Shown here: piece by piece, positions 19,137 to 26,539 of the stretch | Layout: each line of letters begins with the position of its first letter | Numbering within the stretch: position 1 is the stretch's first letter | Source of the DNA: Candidatus Thiothrix anitrata | Lineage (GTDB): Bacteria; Pseudomonadota; Gammaproteobacteria; Thiotrichales; Thiotrichaceae | Length of the DNA stretch: 64,000 nt | Direction: 5' to 3' | Assembly (NCBI RefSeq): GCF_017901155.1 | Contig: NZ_CP072800.1 | Span: 2,259,283-2,323,282 of the forward strand | Translations under genes and position numbers: made by a program | Notes under the pieces: generated by a model | The model's database searches: none | What the model saw: only the letters and a program-made list of their open reading frames with translations | Told to the model about the DNA's origin: nothing

Positions 19137-19628
19137 TTAGTTAGAAATACGTCCGCGGCCCCATTTACTGCCAAGAATCTTAGGTTGTATGAGAATGTGT
19201 CCAGCAATCATAGTTAAGTCGTCATCTGTAAGATTTCGCATTGCTGGAAAAATATCCGAACTCTTTATGCTGGGGTGGAGTTCAGAAATCTCATACTCAC
19301 CATCATAGGTTGTAGGATTGTGGAGATAGTCCACCAAACCTGCAATACTGTTGCGGTTAGGTGTAGCACCGGCTAAAGCTTCTGGATCAAGGCCCACGTT
19401 TTGATTTGATTTGGTGATACCACCAGCATGACATTGAGCGCAAGCAAAATTGAATAATCGTTTGCCAACTTTAATTTGTTTGGGGCTGAGGACAACGACA
19501 TCACCTTCAGCATTTAATGGTACTGTGCGGGTTTCTTCATCCAGTTCGGCGGCTGTTACACTGCCGACAAATATCTGCGCAGTTAGCAAAATAGCAGATG
19601 CAACAATATGTATTTGTTTTCTGAACAT
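19137..19628 (-). CDS. Cytochrome c-550 resembling photosystem II PsbV
   Basis: 163 residues: a signal peptide ending ...SVTAA, then a mature periplasmic c-type cytochrome. The match to cyanobacterial PsbV runs the whole length (TRTVPLNAEG, KRLFNFACAQCHAGGITKSN, LVDYLHNPTTYDGEYEISE, HPSIKSSDIFPAMRNLT, AGHILIQPKILGSKWG). Counting from Ala27, the haem cysteines fall at 37 and 40, the proximal His at 41 and the HP-motif His at 92, the positions known for PsbV, where His92 is the second axial ligand. In cyanobacteria PsbV stabilises the oxygen-evolving complex. No other photosystem gene is visible here, so the role must differ. GGAGAT precedes the ATG. Confidence 0.9.
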   Translation of the reverse strand: MFRKQIHIVASAILLTAQIFVGSVTAAELDEETRTVPLNAEGDVVVLSPKQIKVGKRLFNFACAQCHAGGITKSNQNVGLDPEALAGATPNRNSIAGLVDYLHNPTTYDGEYEISELHPSIKSSDIFPAMRNLTDDDLTMIAGHILIQPKILGSKWGRGRISN

Positions 19629-20174
19629 AATTTATCTCCAATATTTCGATGAAATAAAATAAATCAATGAATTAGTCACGATCAGACCACCACATTCAGC
19701 CGAAGGAGTGAAGTGACTATGGGGCTATCTGGTGCTTTGTGCATATTGGAAGTCCTAACCAATTTACAAAAACAACAGGGCAGAACGTACCAATGCGCGA
19801 AAATATAGCATACCATCGTCTTGGTCTGTCACGACTATCATCCGACGACTTGTGGTGTATTGCCGACCAGTTGCCGATTTTTCCGCCAAATTGTAACTTA
19901 TTATTAATCTTGGCTCAATAAGTAACTATCTAAAAGTTATTGTGTATTTTTTTCCGAAGCCAGCCAGTATAGCCAAGATCTGTTCCTTTATTAATCTTTA
20001 TAGAACTTGAATAGAGGCCGATATGCTGCAAATTTCACAAGAAAAAAGCACCAAAATTGTCAAGTTCGCTACGGTAGTGCATTCGCCAGTAAGCAGGGCA
20101 AAAGCGGTATTTCAATGCTTGCTGGTGCAGTTTTTGGTATAACTTCTGCATTGAAATGACGGTGTGGATAATTG
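19629..20174. other. Spacer without a recognised gene
   Basis: 546 bp between the cytochrome and the lipoprotein remnant, AT-richer than the core genome. It contains a 60-codon frame on the + strand (19739-19921) without recognisable features or a convincing ribosome-binding site. I see no repeat, tRNA or strong hairpin in it. Confidence 0.5.
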
Positions 20175-20376
20175 ATGAAGCGTTTCTACCTGTGGCAGTT
20201 ATTGCCTTTGATGATGTTGGTTGGTTTATTGTCGGCGTGTTCGCCACGCCCGGAACAGCAATTAGCTGAAATCAATCTGCCAACGACCACCACGCAAGTG
20301 TTGTTGGTGACAACCCCGGATTGGGCGGCGACTGAAGCGACGTTGCAGCGTATGGAAAAACGCGCTGATGAATGGT
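20175..20376 (+). pseudogene. Truncated lipoprotein gene (L,D-transpeptidase-like N-terminus)
   Basis: It begins MKRFYLWQLLPLMMLVGLLS with lipobox LLSAC, a lipoprotein signal peptide, and continues into TTQVLLVTTPDWAATEATLQRME. That stretch resembles the start of YkuD-type L,D-transpeptidase proteins. Homology to its family stops where the duplicated ATPase block begins (hairpin at 20378); the frame ends by chance at 20423. The duplication therefore interrupted this gene, and I see no downstream half in the window. The family assignment is tentative. Confidence 0.5.
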
Positions 20377-20377
20377 A

Positions 20378-20406
20378 TAAAATCGTCCATCTACTGGACG
20401 GTTTTA
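20378..20406. repeat. Inverted repeat upstream of ATPase copy 2
   Basis: TAAAATCGTCCA and TGGACGGTTTTA around a 5-base loop. It is the counterpart of the perfect hairpin at 16429-16463, with one mismatch in the arm and a loop of different sequence. Confidence 0.75.
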
Positions 20407-20446
20407 CACGGTTACATGGTTGATAATCATGCTTTAATACGAGGTC

Positions 20447-21251
20447 ATGTATACACGACAGATCACCCCCCTGACTGTAAGAAGCACTCACAGATACCCC
20501 GTGGTATTGCTCAATGGCGCACGTCAGACCGGCAAAAGCACGCTGATCCAATCCTTAGCGGCAAGTGAAGGCCGACGCTATTTTACCCTAGATGATCAGG
20601 CGGTGTTGGCAGCAGCGACCAGTGACCCCGCTGGATTCATTGCCGGGATCAACAGTGCGGTTGCCTTGGATGAAGTACAACGCGTTCTGGCTTATCAAAG
20701 CTGCGGTTGACCGTGATCGTCAGGCCGGGCGTTTCCTACTGACAGGTTCGGGCAAACGTTATTTCACCTTGTTGGAAACGTTGTTTTTGGTTTATCGCCT
20801 GCCTGCATGGGAACACAATTTAGGCAAGCGCATGGTTAAAGCACCTAAAGTTTTCCTGCCTGATGCGGGTTTACTGGCGCATCTTGCCCACTGGACGGTT
20901 GACCGCATGGGTGTGGAAAGTGGTTTGCCCGGTGGTTTGGTGGAAACCTTTGTGTTGGGTGAATTGCTTAAACACTTGGCATTTTCCCAGCAGCGTCTCA
21001 CCTTGTGGCACTACCGCACCCAGAGCAATATCGAAGTCGATTTTATTCTTGAAAATCGTGCGGGCGAGATTACCGGGATTGAAGTCAAAGCCAGCGCAAC
21101 CGTGGATGCTAAAGATTTCAAAGGATTGCGGCACTTGCAAGAAACGGAAAGTGGATTATTCCGGCGTGGCATTGTGTTGTATAACGGGCGTGAACTGGTG
21201 CCATTTGGCGAAAAGTTATTCGCCGTGCCGTTGTCGATGTGGTGGGCTTGA
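20447..21251 (+). pseudogene. DUF4143 ATPase, broken second copy
   Basis: The first 300 bases match the ATPase at 16501 but carry small indels that shift the frame (MYTRQITPLTVRSTHRYP instead of MYTRHITPLLQEALADTP). Walker A (LNGARQTGKSTL) survives. At 20754 the sequence jumps to the equivalent of 17236. The join is AAACGTTAT, a 9-mer present in the intact gene at 16818 and 17236, so 418 bp were lost between these short repeats. The C-terminal DUF4143 part is unchanged. Confidence 0.9.
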
Positions 21252-21255
21252 CCTT

Positions 21256-22128
21256 ATGAAAATGCAACGGCTGGTGGCGATTGCCGCGCTGCTTTATGCG
21301 ACGATTTCGTGGGGGTTGTTTTGGTATCCCTTCCGGTTGTTGGAAGGTTGGGGTGTCGGTGGTTTGGCGGCGATTTTTATCGCTTATTTGTTGCCGCTGT
21401 TGGGCATTGGCTGGTGGTATGGCAAAGCGTTGTGGCAGGTGCGCCATCATTGGTTGTGGTTAACGGTGCTGGGGTTTGCGTCGGGTTGGAGCAATGTCGG
21501 CTATGTGTTGGGGGTGTTGGAAGGCGAAGTGATGCGGGTGTTGCTGCTGTTTTATCTCGCGCCGTTGTGGACGGTGTTGCTGGCTTGGGTGTTTTTGCGG
21601 GAACGTTTGAGTACTTTGGGTTGGTGGGTGATTGTGTTGTCACTCGGCGGGGCAATGGTGATGTTGTGGCAACCGCAAGCGGGTTTGCCGTTGCCTGCGA
21701 ATGTGGCGGAATGGTTGGGTTTGTCGGCGGGGATGACGTTCGCATTGAGCGTGGTCGCGGGGCGGCATTTGGGCGATACGGTGAGTGATTGGGTCAAAAC
21801 CGTGGCAGTGTGGCTGGGTGTGGCGGTGTTGACGGGAGTGGGTTTGCTGTTTTATCCGCAACAAATCACGGGCATGGTGTATTCGTGGAATGCGGTGTGG
21901 TTGTTGCTAGGTTTGGCGGTGGCAATTACGCTGGTGACTTATGCGGTGCAATACGGCGTTGCGCGGATTCCGGCGAGTCAATCCAGCGTGATTTTCCTGT
22001 TTGAATTGGTGGTGGCTGCTATCGCCGCGTATTGGTTAACCCACGAACGCATGGTGTTAAATGAGTGGATTGGCGCAGCAATGATTTTGACCGCGAGTTT
22101 GTTTTCGGGGCGAATGCAGCAGGATTAA
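21256..22128 (+). CDS. EamA/DMT family transporter (copy 2)
   Basis: 290 residues, identical to the protein at 17738-18610 except for three substitutions (ATISW, ERLSTLG, DTVSDW). It remains fully open although the ATPase gene upstream is broken. Two near-identical copies may reflect dosage or simply recent duplication. Confidence 0.88.
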   Translation: MKMQRLVAIAALLYATISWGLFWYPFRLLEGWGVGGLAAIFIAYLLPLLGIGWWYGKALWQVRHHWLWLTVLGFASGWSNVGYVLGVLEGEVMRVLLLFYLAPLWTVLLAWVFLRERLSTLGWWVIVLSLGGAMVMLWQPQAGLPLPANVAEWLGLSAGMTFALSVVAGRHLGDTVSDWVKTVAVWLGVAVLTGVGLLFYPQQITGMVYSWNAVWLLLGLAVAITLVTYAVQYGVARIPASQSSVIFLFELVVAAIAAYWLTHERMVLNEWIGAAMILTASLFSGRMQQD

Positions 22129-22865
22129 TCTTCCGCCTTCGTTCGACAACCTGCAAAAAAGACGAGATTCATATTTTTAGCAGAACAAGAACTAACGATT
22201 TTTGAAATGTTTACAGCATCTTGATTCAGTTCAGTAGCTCCAAAGGCATTATTCATTGGGTAATCACCCGGAATAAGATACACATTATTTCCGGCCTCAT
22301 AGCCATGACCAGTGGCGTAAATAATTGAAATATCCGAATTGCTGGATACTTTACTAAATTCATCTAATGCGCAAAGAATAGCTTGGCGTGATGAACCTAC
22401 GCCTTGAGCCACTGAAAAGCCATGTCTTGCTAACATTGCGGAGATTCTCAACTCATCCCATGCTGCTCCTTTGAGCGTGCCTCTGGCAGAATCGGTATAA
22501 TCAGATACGACAAGAACTAAAGCCGTTCTACGTTCTTTTGACCCAATTTTCGGTTTTTGAATTCGCCAATCTTGGCTTAATTCCGCACCTATCCATTCCG
22601 GTTTCTGGTGGTTATGGCTAATCTCAACTGTCAATTCATCAAGCTTATCCTGAAACTCATCAATTTTAACGTCAAACAGCGATGAAAACCTGATGAGTGC
22701 CGTGGCAAATGGATTGCCTCCTTCTTGGTCACGATCAAGCGTTGTTCCACCTGATTGAGTGGCAAAACAAACGGGTATGGGGAAGTTGAATCTAGCCATA
22801 AAATACGCTTGCTGAAAAATTGATGGTCTTGGGTCTGTTTGACATGTAGAGTCTGCAAACCGGAG
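22125..22865 (-). pseudogene. Tandem caspase-like (peptidase C14) fragments
   Basis: The longest ATG frame is 224 codons (22799-22125), but caspase-like sequence continues in frame up to 22865, directly behind the DUF2283 stop codon. It starts with the end of one caspase domain (FADSTCQTDPR, then CFATQSGG and GGNPFATALIRF). The first half of a second domain follows, with catalytic His165 (YATGHGYE) and Cys218 (FFAGCRT) numbered from the ATG. So domain 1 lacks its front and domain 2 lacks its end. Caspase-like peptidases act as death effectors in several bacterial defence systems. This copy is probably a remnant, though a short product is possible. Confidence 0.65.
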
Positions 22866-23060
22866 TCATGCAGCCATCTTCATAGGGATAATAGGATAAA
22901 GCCCTTTCTCTTTCGCTTCGAGGATGACAATCTGGACAATATTGCCGTCTTTGTCGTAGCTGATGTTGATATTCCAGCCTTGTGAGACCTCCCGGACAAT
23001 CGGGTTATTGCTGAAGCGTTGAACCAGAATGTCATCATCTTCATAGTACTTAATGTTCAT
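22866..23060 (-). CDS. DUF2283 family small protein (putative antitoxin)
   Basis: 64 residues matching the DUF2283 pattern (MNIKYYEDDDILVQRFSNNP, VREVSQGWNINISYDKDGNIVQIVILEA). Such proteins often follow a DUF4258 gene and are thought to act as its antitoxin. Here the start overlaps the DUF4258 gene by 11 bases. Its stop codon is also the exact start of the caspase remnant, which suggests a deletion or insertion joint at this point. Confidence 0.75.
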   Translation of the reverse strand: MNIKYYEDDDILVQRFSNNPIVREVSQGWNINISYDKDGNIVQIVILEAKEKGLYPIIPMKMAA

Positions 23061-23310
23061 CGCTCAACTCCCAGTTGATCATCACTGTCTTAATAATCAA
23101 GTTGTTACGCTCAATCGCTGCTGCGCATATCATATTATCCTGACGGGTGGGGTATGCTTTGTAAATCCATAGATGCTGATCATCTTTATATTTAACATCA
23201 CCCGATTCTATCAGATCAGCAAGGGTCTCCTCATCTATATGTCGTTCAGCCATCTGCTCTGCTGCATGATAGGTGAGTACGACAGGTTTGTTGAAACGCT
23301 TACTGATCAT
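23050..23310 (-). CDS. DUF4258 family protein (putative toxin)
   Basis: 86 residues with the DUF4258 pattern: LTYHAAEQMAERHIDEETLADLIESG, then a central YKAYPTRQDNMICAAAIE and a final NNLIIKTVMINW strand. The fold is considered related to small RNase toxins. It precedes and overlaps the DUF2283 gene, so the two are probably a toxin-antitoxin pair. The activity is not demonstrable from sequence. Confidence 0.75.
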   Translation of the reverse strand: MISKRFNKPVVLTYHAAEQMAERHIDEETLADLIESGDVKYKDDQHLWIYKAYPTRQDNMICAAAIERNNLIIKTVMINWELSDEH

Positions 23311-23765
23311 GTCGGAGACTTCTGTTTTGCTATCCGCTTAGTGTCACCTCACGGGTGGTGATGGGTCAAGATCAAACTTTTTCCGAGCATCAGCGAGGCT
23401 TTTAGTCTCAATCGTTAAGTGTCGATTTCTGACAGGTCTTTGTGTTCTCCAGCATTACGTGTGATCTAGCCAATTCAGAGGATGCCTTGCACACCATATT
23501 TTTCAAGGAACTTCCCTACGGGACTCCTCCTTGAGAAAACCGCTGCTTCAGGCAAGAAGGTTCACAAAGGCTGTTGCATCAAAAGACAAATGCTGTTCGC
23601 CTTTTGGGAGTTAATTGGTTTAAGGTTGACTGTGGAGAGCATGTATAATTTGTGATGCAATTTTATTCTTGACAAACTTAGATCGAGATATTACCTTAGG
23701 GTCATGTGCGTTTTTACGCCAAAGGTCTAAAACGGCCCCAATGCTCACTTAGGTGTTCGGCGGGG
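23311..23765. other. Gene-free stretch holding an IS1111 fossil
   Basis: No open frame of note. The middle (23479-23642) is a degraded IS1111-type right end, described separately. The 120 bases on its right show no attC-like hairpin, though a lost cassette site there cannot be excluded. Confidence 0.5.
23479..23642 (+). mobile_element. Remnant of an IS1111-group right end
   Basis: About 164 bases resemble the non-coding right end of the intact elements at 34441-34604 and 40060-40223. Shared blocks include GGATGCCTTGC, GGGACTCCTCCTTGA, CAGGCAAGAAGGTTCACAA and GGCTGTTGCATCAAAAG. It ends with GTGGAGAGCAT, one base off the terminal repeat GTGGAGACCAT. Divergence is clearly greater than between the two intact copies. 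No transposase part remains. Confidence 0.85.
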
Positions 23766-24560
23766 TCACTTCTTCGTCTCCAAGTATTTGTCTATGTTTT
23801 TTACCATTTTTAGGTATCTATTAAATACTTGGTATCTTATGTTCTGTCGTGATTGCTTAGTAAGTTTATTTGGATATGCGGGACGCCAATGACTTGAATG
23901 GTGTTTAGGGTCTAATGTATCAACAAGGGCGTGCATTACAACTCCGTAAACGAGTACCTTCTGGCGAATTTTTTTATCTTTAGTATTCTGTAAAATTTTA
24001 AGAAGCGGAATAAGCCAGTTCTGCATTTCTTGATGTTTTTTAAATTTTGAGACAAACTCAACCACACCTATTGACCTGAGTTTACCATTGCGATCTAAGT
24101 GCGTTGCCAGTTCTCCAATTGCTTTTTGATGTGTTCTATCTACTAATCTGATTTTTTGAGATTCAAGGGAAGCAAAAAACTCTCTTAAAAGTTCTCCTCG
24201 CTTATCAGTGGAAATTGAAATGCCAAGACTTTCTTGGTGAAGTATTTCTATTCGTCCCCAAAATCTAGCATAAAGATACAATATTCCTAATATTTCAATT
24301 GATGGTAATTCATTTGAATTTATATCGGTGTTTTTAGGTGGGATCAATTCTTTAAAATCACGCCTTGCTAATGAACAAGTTTTCCCTACAATTTCATCGG
24401 CTGATTTCATTAAAGGATCTAAGTGTAAATCAATAATTTTTTTTGCGGTTTCTTTGCTATCGAATCTTGTTTTGAGTGCTTGATAAACTAGCTCCATAAG
24501 TTTAACAAGTACACCACCAGAGAGTAAAAGAGTGGCAATATTTATCCAGTCAATATTCAT
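23766..24560 (-). CDS. Hypothetical membrane-anchored protein
   Basis: 264 residues, not recognised. One N-terminal hydrophobic segment (WINIATLLLSGGVLVKLMELVY) would anchor a long soluble helical part rich in Lys and Glu. Base composition is AT-rich like the integron cassettes, and it lies on the same strand just beyond the last recognisable attC. It could therefore be an old cassette whose attC has decayed, but no attC is visible at its 3' side. Confidence 0.6.
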   Translation of the reverse strand: MNIDWINIATLLLSGGVLVKLMELVYQALKTRFDSKETAKKIIDLHLDPLMKSADEIVGKTCSLARRDFKELIPPKNTDINSNELPSIEILGILYLYARFWGRIEILHQESLGISISTDKRGELLREFFASLESQKIRLVDRTHQKAIGELATHLDRNGKLRSIGVVEFVSKFKKHQEMQNWLIPLLKILQNTKDKKIRQKVLVYGVVMHALVDTLDPKHHSSHWRPAYPNKLTKQSRQNIRYQVFNRYLKMVKNIDKYLETKK

Positions 24561-24643
24561 TGTAATTTAACGATTAATCCTTGCTATTATGGCATAATGA
24601 GGGTGCGGTAGGTGTCAAGCTACTTGTCGCTTCTGATTAAAAA

Positions 24644-24799
24644 TCAGGCTGTCTTTTTGATCTGTATCTCCCAAATGCTGGCGACACTCAAAAACATCTC
24701 ATTTTGGGTATCTTCACACAGTGCCAACACCTTGGCTGGAAGTTTGGTTGGTTGGCTATCCCACCATAAAAATGTGTGGGTATCTAACAGCAGCCTCAT
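24644..24799 (-). pseudogene. Truncated VapC-like PIN toxin
   Basis: A short frame of 51 codons begins MRLLLDTHTFLWW and continues LPAKVLALCEDTQNEMFLSV, ending after SIWEIQIKKTA. This is the N-terminal third of a PIN-domain nuclease with the first catalytic Asp (LLLDTH); the rest, including the other acidic residues, is missing. Its ATG overlaps the antitoxin stop (ATGA). It should be inactive. Confidence 0.75.
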
Positions 24800-25020
24800 T
24801 CTGTCCCCAGCCAGAAATCGTCTGATAATGGCGCATCGAAATCAGCAGCCATCACCGCACAACCAGCGTGTAAGCCAGCCTGACGTGTTGTTGGCACAGC
24901 AGATCGGGCAAGGGGCGCACTGTATTTATTGAACAGAAACTCAACAAAATTAAGTATTTCTCGTTGGACACTCTCCGGCAAGCGGCGGGTGTGTTCAGTG
25001 ATTAGTTCTACTGTACCCAT
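24796..25020 (-). CDS. DUF2281/VapB-like antitoxin
   Basis: 74 residues. The N-terminal LPESVQREILNFVEFLFNKY matches the DUF2281 antitoxin pattern and the tail ADFDAPLSDDFWLG is the usual toxin-contacting end. It is coupled by a 4-base overlap to the truncated VapC, so it may be an orphan antitoxin. Confidence 0.75.
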   Translation of the reverse strand: MGTVELITEHTRRLPESVQREILNFVEFLFNKYSAPLARSAVPTTRQAGLHAGCAVMAADFDAPLSDDFWLGTE

Positions 25021-25302
25021 GACGGTATCACTCCAGTTATTTCTCTTGGATCAGTATAGCTAAGGATGCCCCTGTTGACCATTTTCGGTGTGGCACGGCA
25101 TTTCCCGCGCATCAGCGCGGCGCACCAATGCATTAAAATCAGGCTGTGACATTGGCACAATCTGTCACGCATCAGCGCACCGTGAACGCTCAAGCAACCA
25201 CCTCTTTGGGTAAATGACGGTAAGCACCGCATTTTGTCAGCAAGAGAAATCCCATCTTTTTAAACGCTGTCAATCTGGCGATGCTTTTTGTTTTTGCCCC
25301 AC

Positions 25303-25390
25303 GCCAACGTCATGCATGACGGGCGCGGCGGGGAGTAGAAAGTAAGAATCGCGGGCTGTCACCGCGTCCGTCGTCGATGTGCTCGTTATG
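25303..25390 (-). repeat. attC site, cassette 10 (two TIR genes), common family
   Basis: Outer core CCAACGT and closing CGTTATG surround the shared imperfect palindrome (GACGGGCGCGGCGGGGAGT ... GCGGGCTGTCACCGCG, TCCGTCGTCGATG). The last codons of the TIR gene run into it. It is the leftmost recognisable attC. Confidence 0.88.
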
Positions 25391-25901
25391 TTTTTAGTAG
25401 CCATATGATAATTGCACTCCCAACCGCTCCAAGGATAGCTGTCAATATAGGAACGACCCAAGTAAAAGAACGAGTAGCTTGGGGCATTGCTTTTGTCATA
25501 GGTGGAGCAATTATTCCTTTTGTCTGTAATATCCTGTCAATAATGTGGTCAATATCTTCTTCTGATTTATATTTTATTGTGTTTCGGTCAGATATTAAAG
25601 GCCACACCCAATTTTCAGTTGCTGAATCATCTAATAAAACAGGAATAACATTATTATTGTTTTCTAGTGCAAATTGTAATTCTGCTTCAACCCAGCGACT
25701 TCTTCTTGAGTGATTTGATAATAATATAATCACTATATCTGCATTTTTAATCTGATTTGGAATTATTTGTTGAAAGTCTTGGCCAGCTACAAGAGTTTTA
25801 TGATCAAAAAGAACCGATATGCCTTGATCTTCTAATTTATTGGCAAGTGAATGTGCAACCTCTCTATCAGGCGATGCATAAGAAATAAAAGCACTAACCA
25901 T
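25386..25901 (-). CDS. TIR domain protein with C-terminal membrane anchor
   Basis: 171 residues from the ATG at 25901, chosen because GGAGAG precedes it and the TIR strand A (VSAFISYASPDREVA) follows directly. TIR features: the BB-loop region (FDHKTLVAGQDF) and the helix with the likely catalytic glutamate E74 (SRWVEAELQFAL), expected for NAD+-cleaving TIRs. Residues 144-168 form one hydrophobic helix (FTWVVPILTAILGAVGSAII) that would anchor it in the membrane. It overlaps the upstream TIR gene by 8 bases, so the two share a cassette and probably translation. A defence role is an inference from the family. Confidence 0.88.
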   Translation of the reverse strand: MVSAFISYASPDREVAHSLANKLEDQGISVLFDHKTLVAGQDFQQIIPNQIKNADIVIILLSNHSRRSRWVEAELQFALENNNNVIPVLLDDSATENWVWPLISDRNTIKYKSEEDIDHIIDRILQTKGIIAPPMTKAMPQATRSFTWVVPILTAILGAVGSAIIIWLLKT

Positions 25902-26310
25902 GATTATTCTCTCCAACCCGACATTCAAGTTCTTTTAAGTATTTATCAAAGTCATCCAACATCATTAAACTTTTTGTTCCTAATAGTGATAGTATGCCTA
26001 ACTCTTGGAGTTCAGATTCAGAGGGGCCGTATCTAACTGCTACTATTCTTTTGTCTGTGATAATTGAAGCTCCAAGCTCTGCCAAAACCCACGGTCGAGT
26101 TAATGAAGATTTTGTGAGTAATATTAGTAGTTCGTGAGATTTTTTTAACTCTCTTAATATTATCTCTCTAAAATCATCGCCATATTTTATTTTTCCACTG
26201 TCTACAAATACTTTTGCCCCAGATGCTTCGACTTTTGGTCTTAAAAAGTGTTCTACAATATATGTATCTTCTCCTCCATGTGAGAAAAATATTTTATAGG
26301 GTTGTGTCAT
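25894..26310 (-). CDS. Soluble TIR domain protein
   Basis: 138 residues, essentially one TIR-like domain: strand A YKIFFSHGGEDTYIVEHFL, central VFVDSGKIKYGDDFREIIL, and the helix RPWVLAELGA with candidate catalytic E78. It lacks any sensor or membrane part, so it probably works with the membrane TIR encoded by the next, overlapping gene. Promoterless and first in cassette 10, it would depend on read-through or a weak internal promoter. Confidence 0.85.
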   Translation of the reverse strand: MTQPYKIFFSHGGEDTYIVEHFLRPKVEASGAKVFVDSGKIKYGDDFREIILRELKKSHELLILLTKSSLTRPWVLAELGASIITDKRIVAVRYGPSESELQELGILSLLGTKSLMMLDDFDKYLKELECRVGENNHG

Positions 26311-26353
26311 CTTAACATCTTAGTCCTATAGAGTTTAGTCAGTGCTTATCAAA

Positions 26354-26442
26354 CATAACGTCATGTGTGACGGGCGCGGCGGGGAGTAAGTAGTAAGAAT
26401 CGCGGGCTGTCACCGCGTCCGTCGTCGACATAATTGTTAGAT
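26354..26442 (-). repeat. attC site, cassette 9 (HEPN gene), common family
   Basis: CATAACG to TTGTTAG, with the shared inner sequence GACGGGCGCGGCGGGGAGT and GCGGGCTGTCACCGCG. Confidence 0.9.
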
Positions 26443-26539
26443 TTATTCTCCAATTTTTTAGCACAAATTGATAAAAGCTGTTTGTCATTTTAAAATAATT
26501 GAAAGCTATCCGTTGATTAACTCCCACTTTAGGAATTAC

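Larger units (their letters stand above)
20376..22478. repeat. Large direct repeat, copy 2
   Basis: Second copy of the 16429-18960 block. It carries a degraded hairpin, an ATPase with small indels and a 418-bp deletion, an intact EamA gene and a longer caspase fragment. The 20754-22478 part is nearly identical to 17236-18960, so the duplication is recent or was recently homogenised. Confidence 0.9.

Noticed and set aside
19137-19628. Cyanobacterial contamination as an explanation for the PsbV-like gene
   Set aside because: It is embedded between two copies of a block that is clearly native to this sequence and no other cyanobacterial genes are nearby, though only read data can settle it.
19739-19921. 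60-codon frame between the cytochrome and the lipoprotein remnant
   Set aside because: No recognised features, no ribosome-binding site and no homology that I can see.
25008-25232. 74-codon - strand frame left of the last attC
   Set aside because: Composition (Cys, Arg and Met-rich) looks random and no start signal is present.
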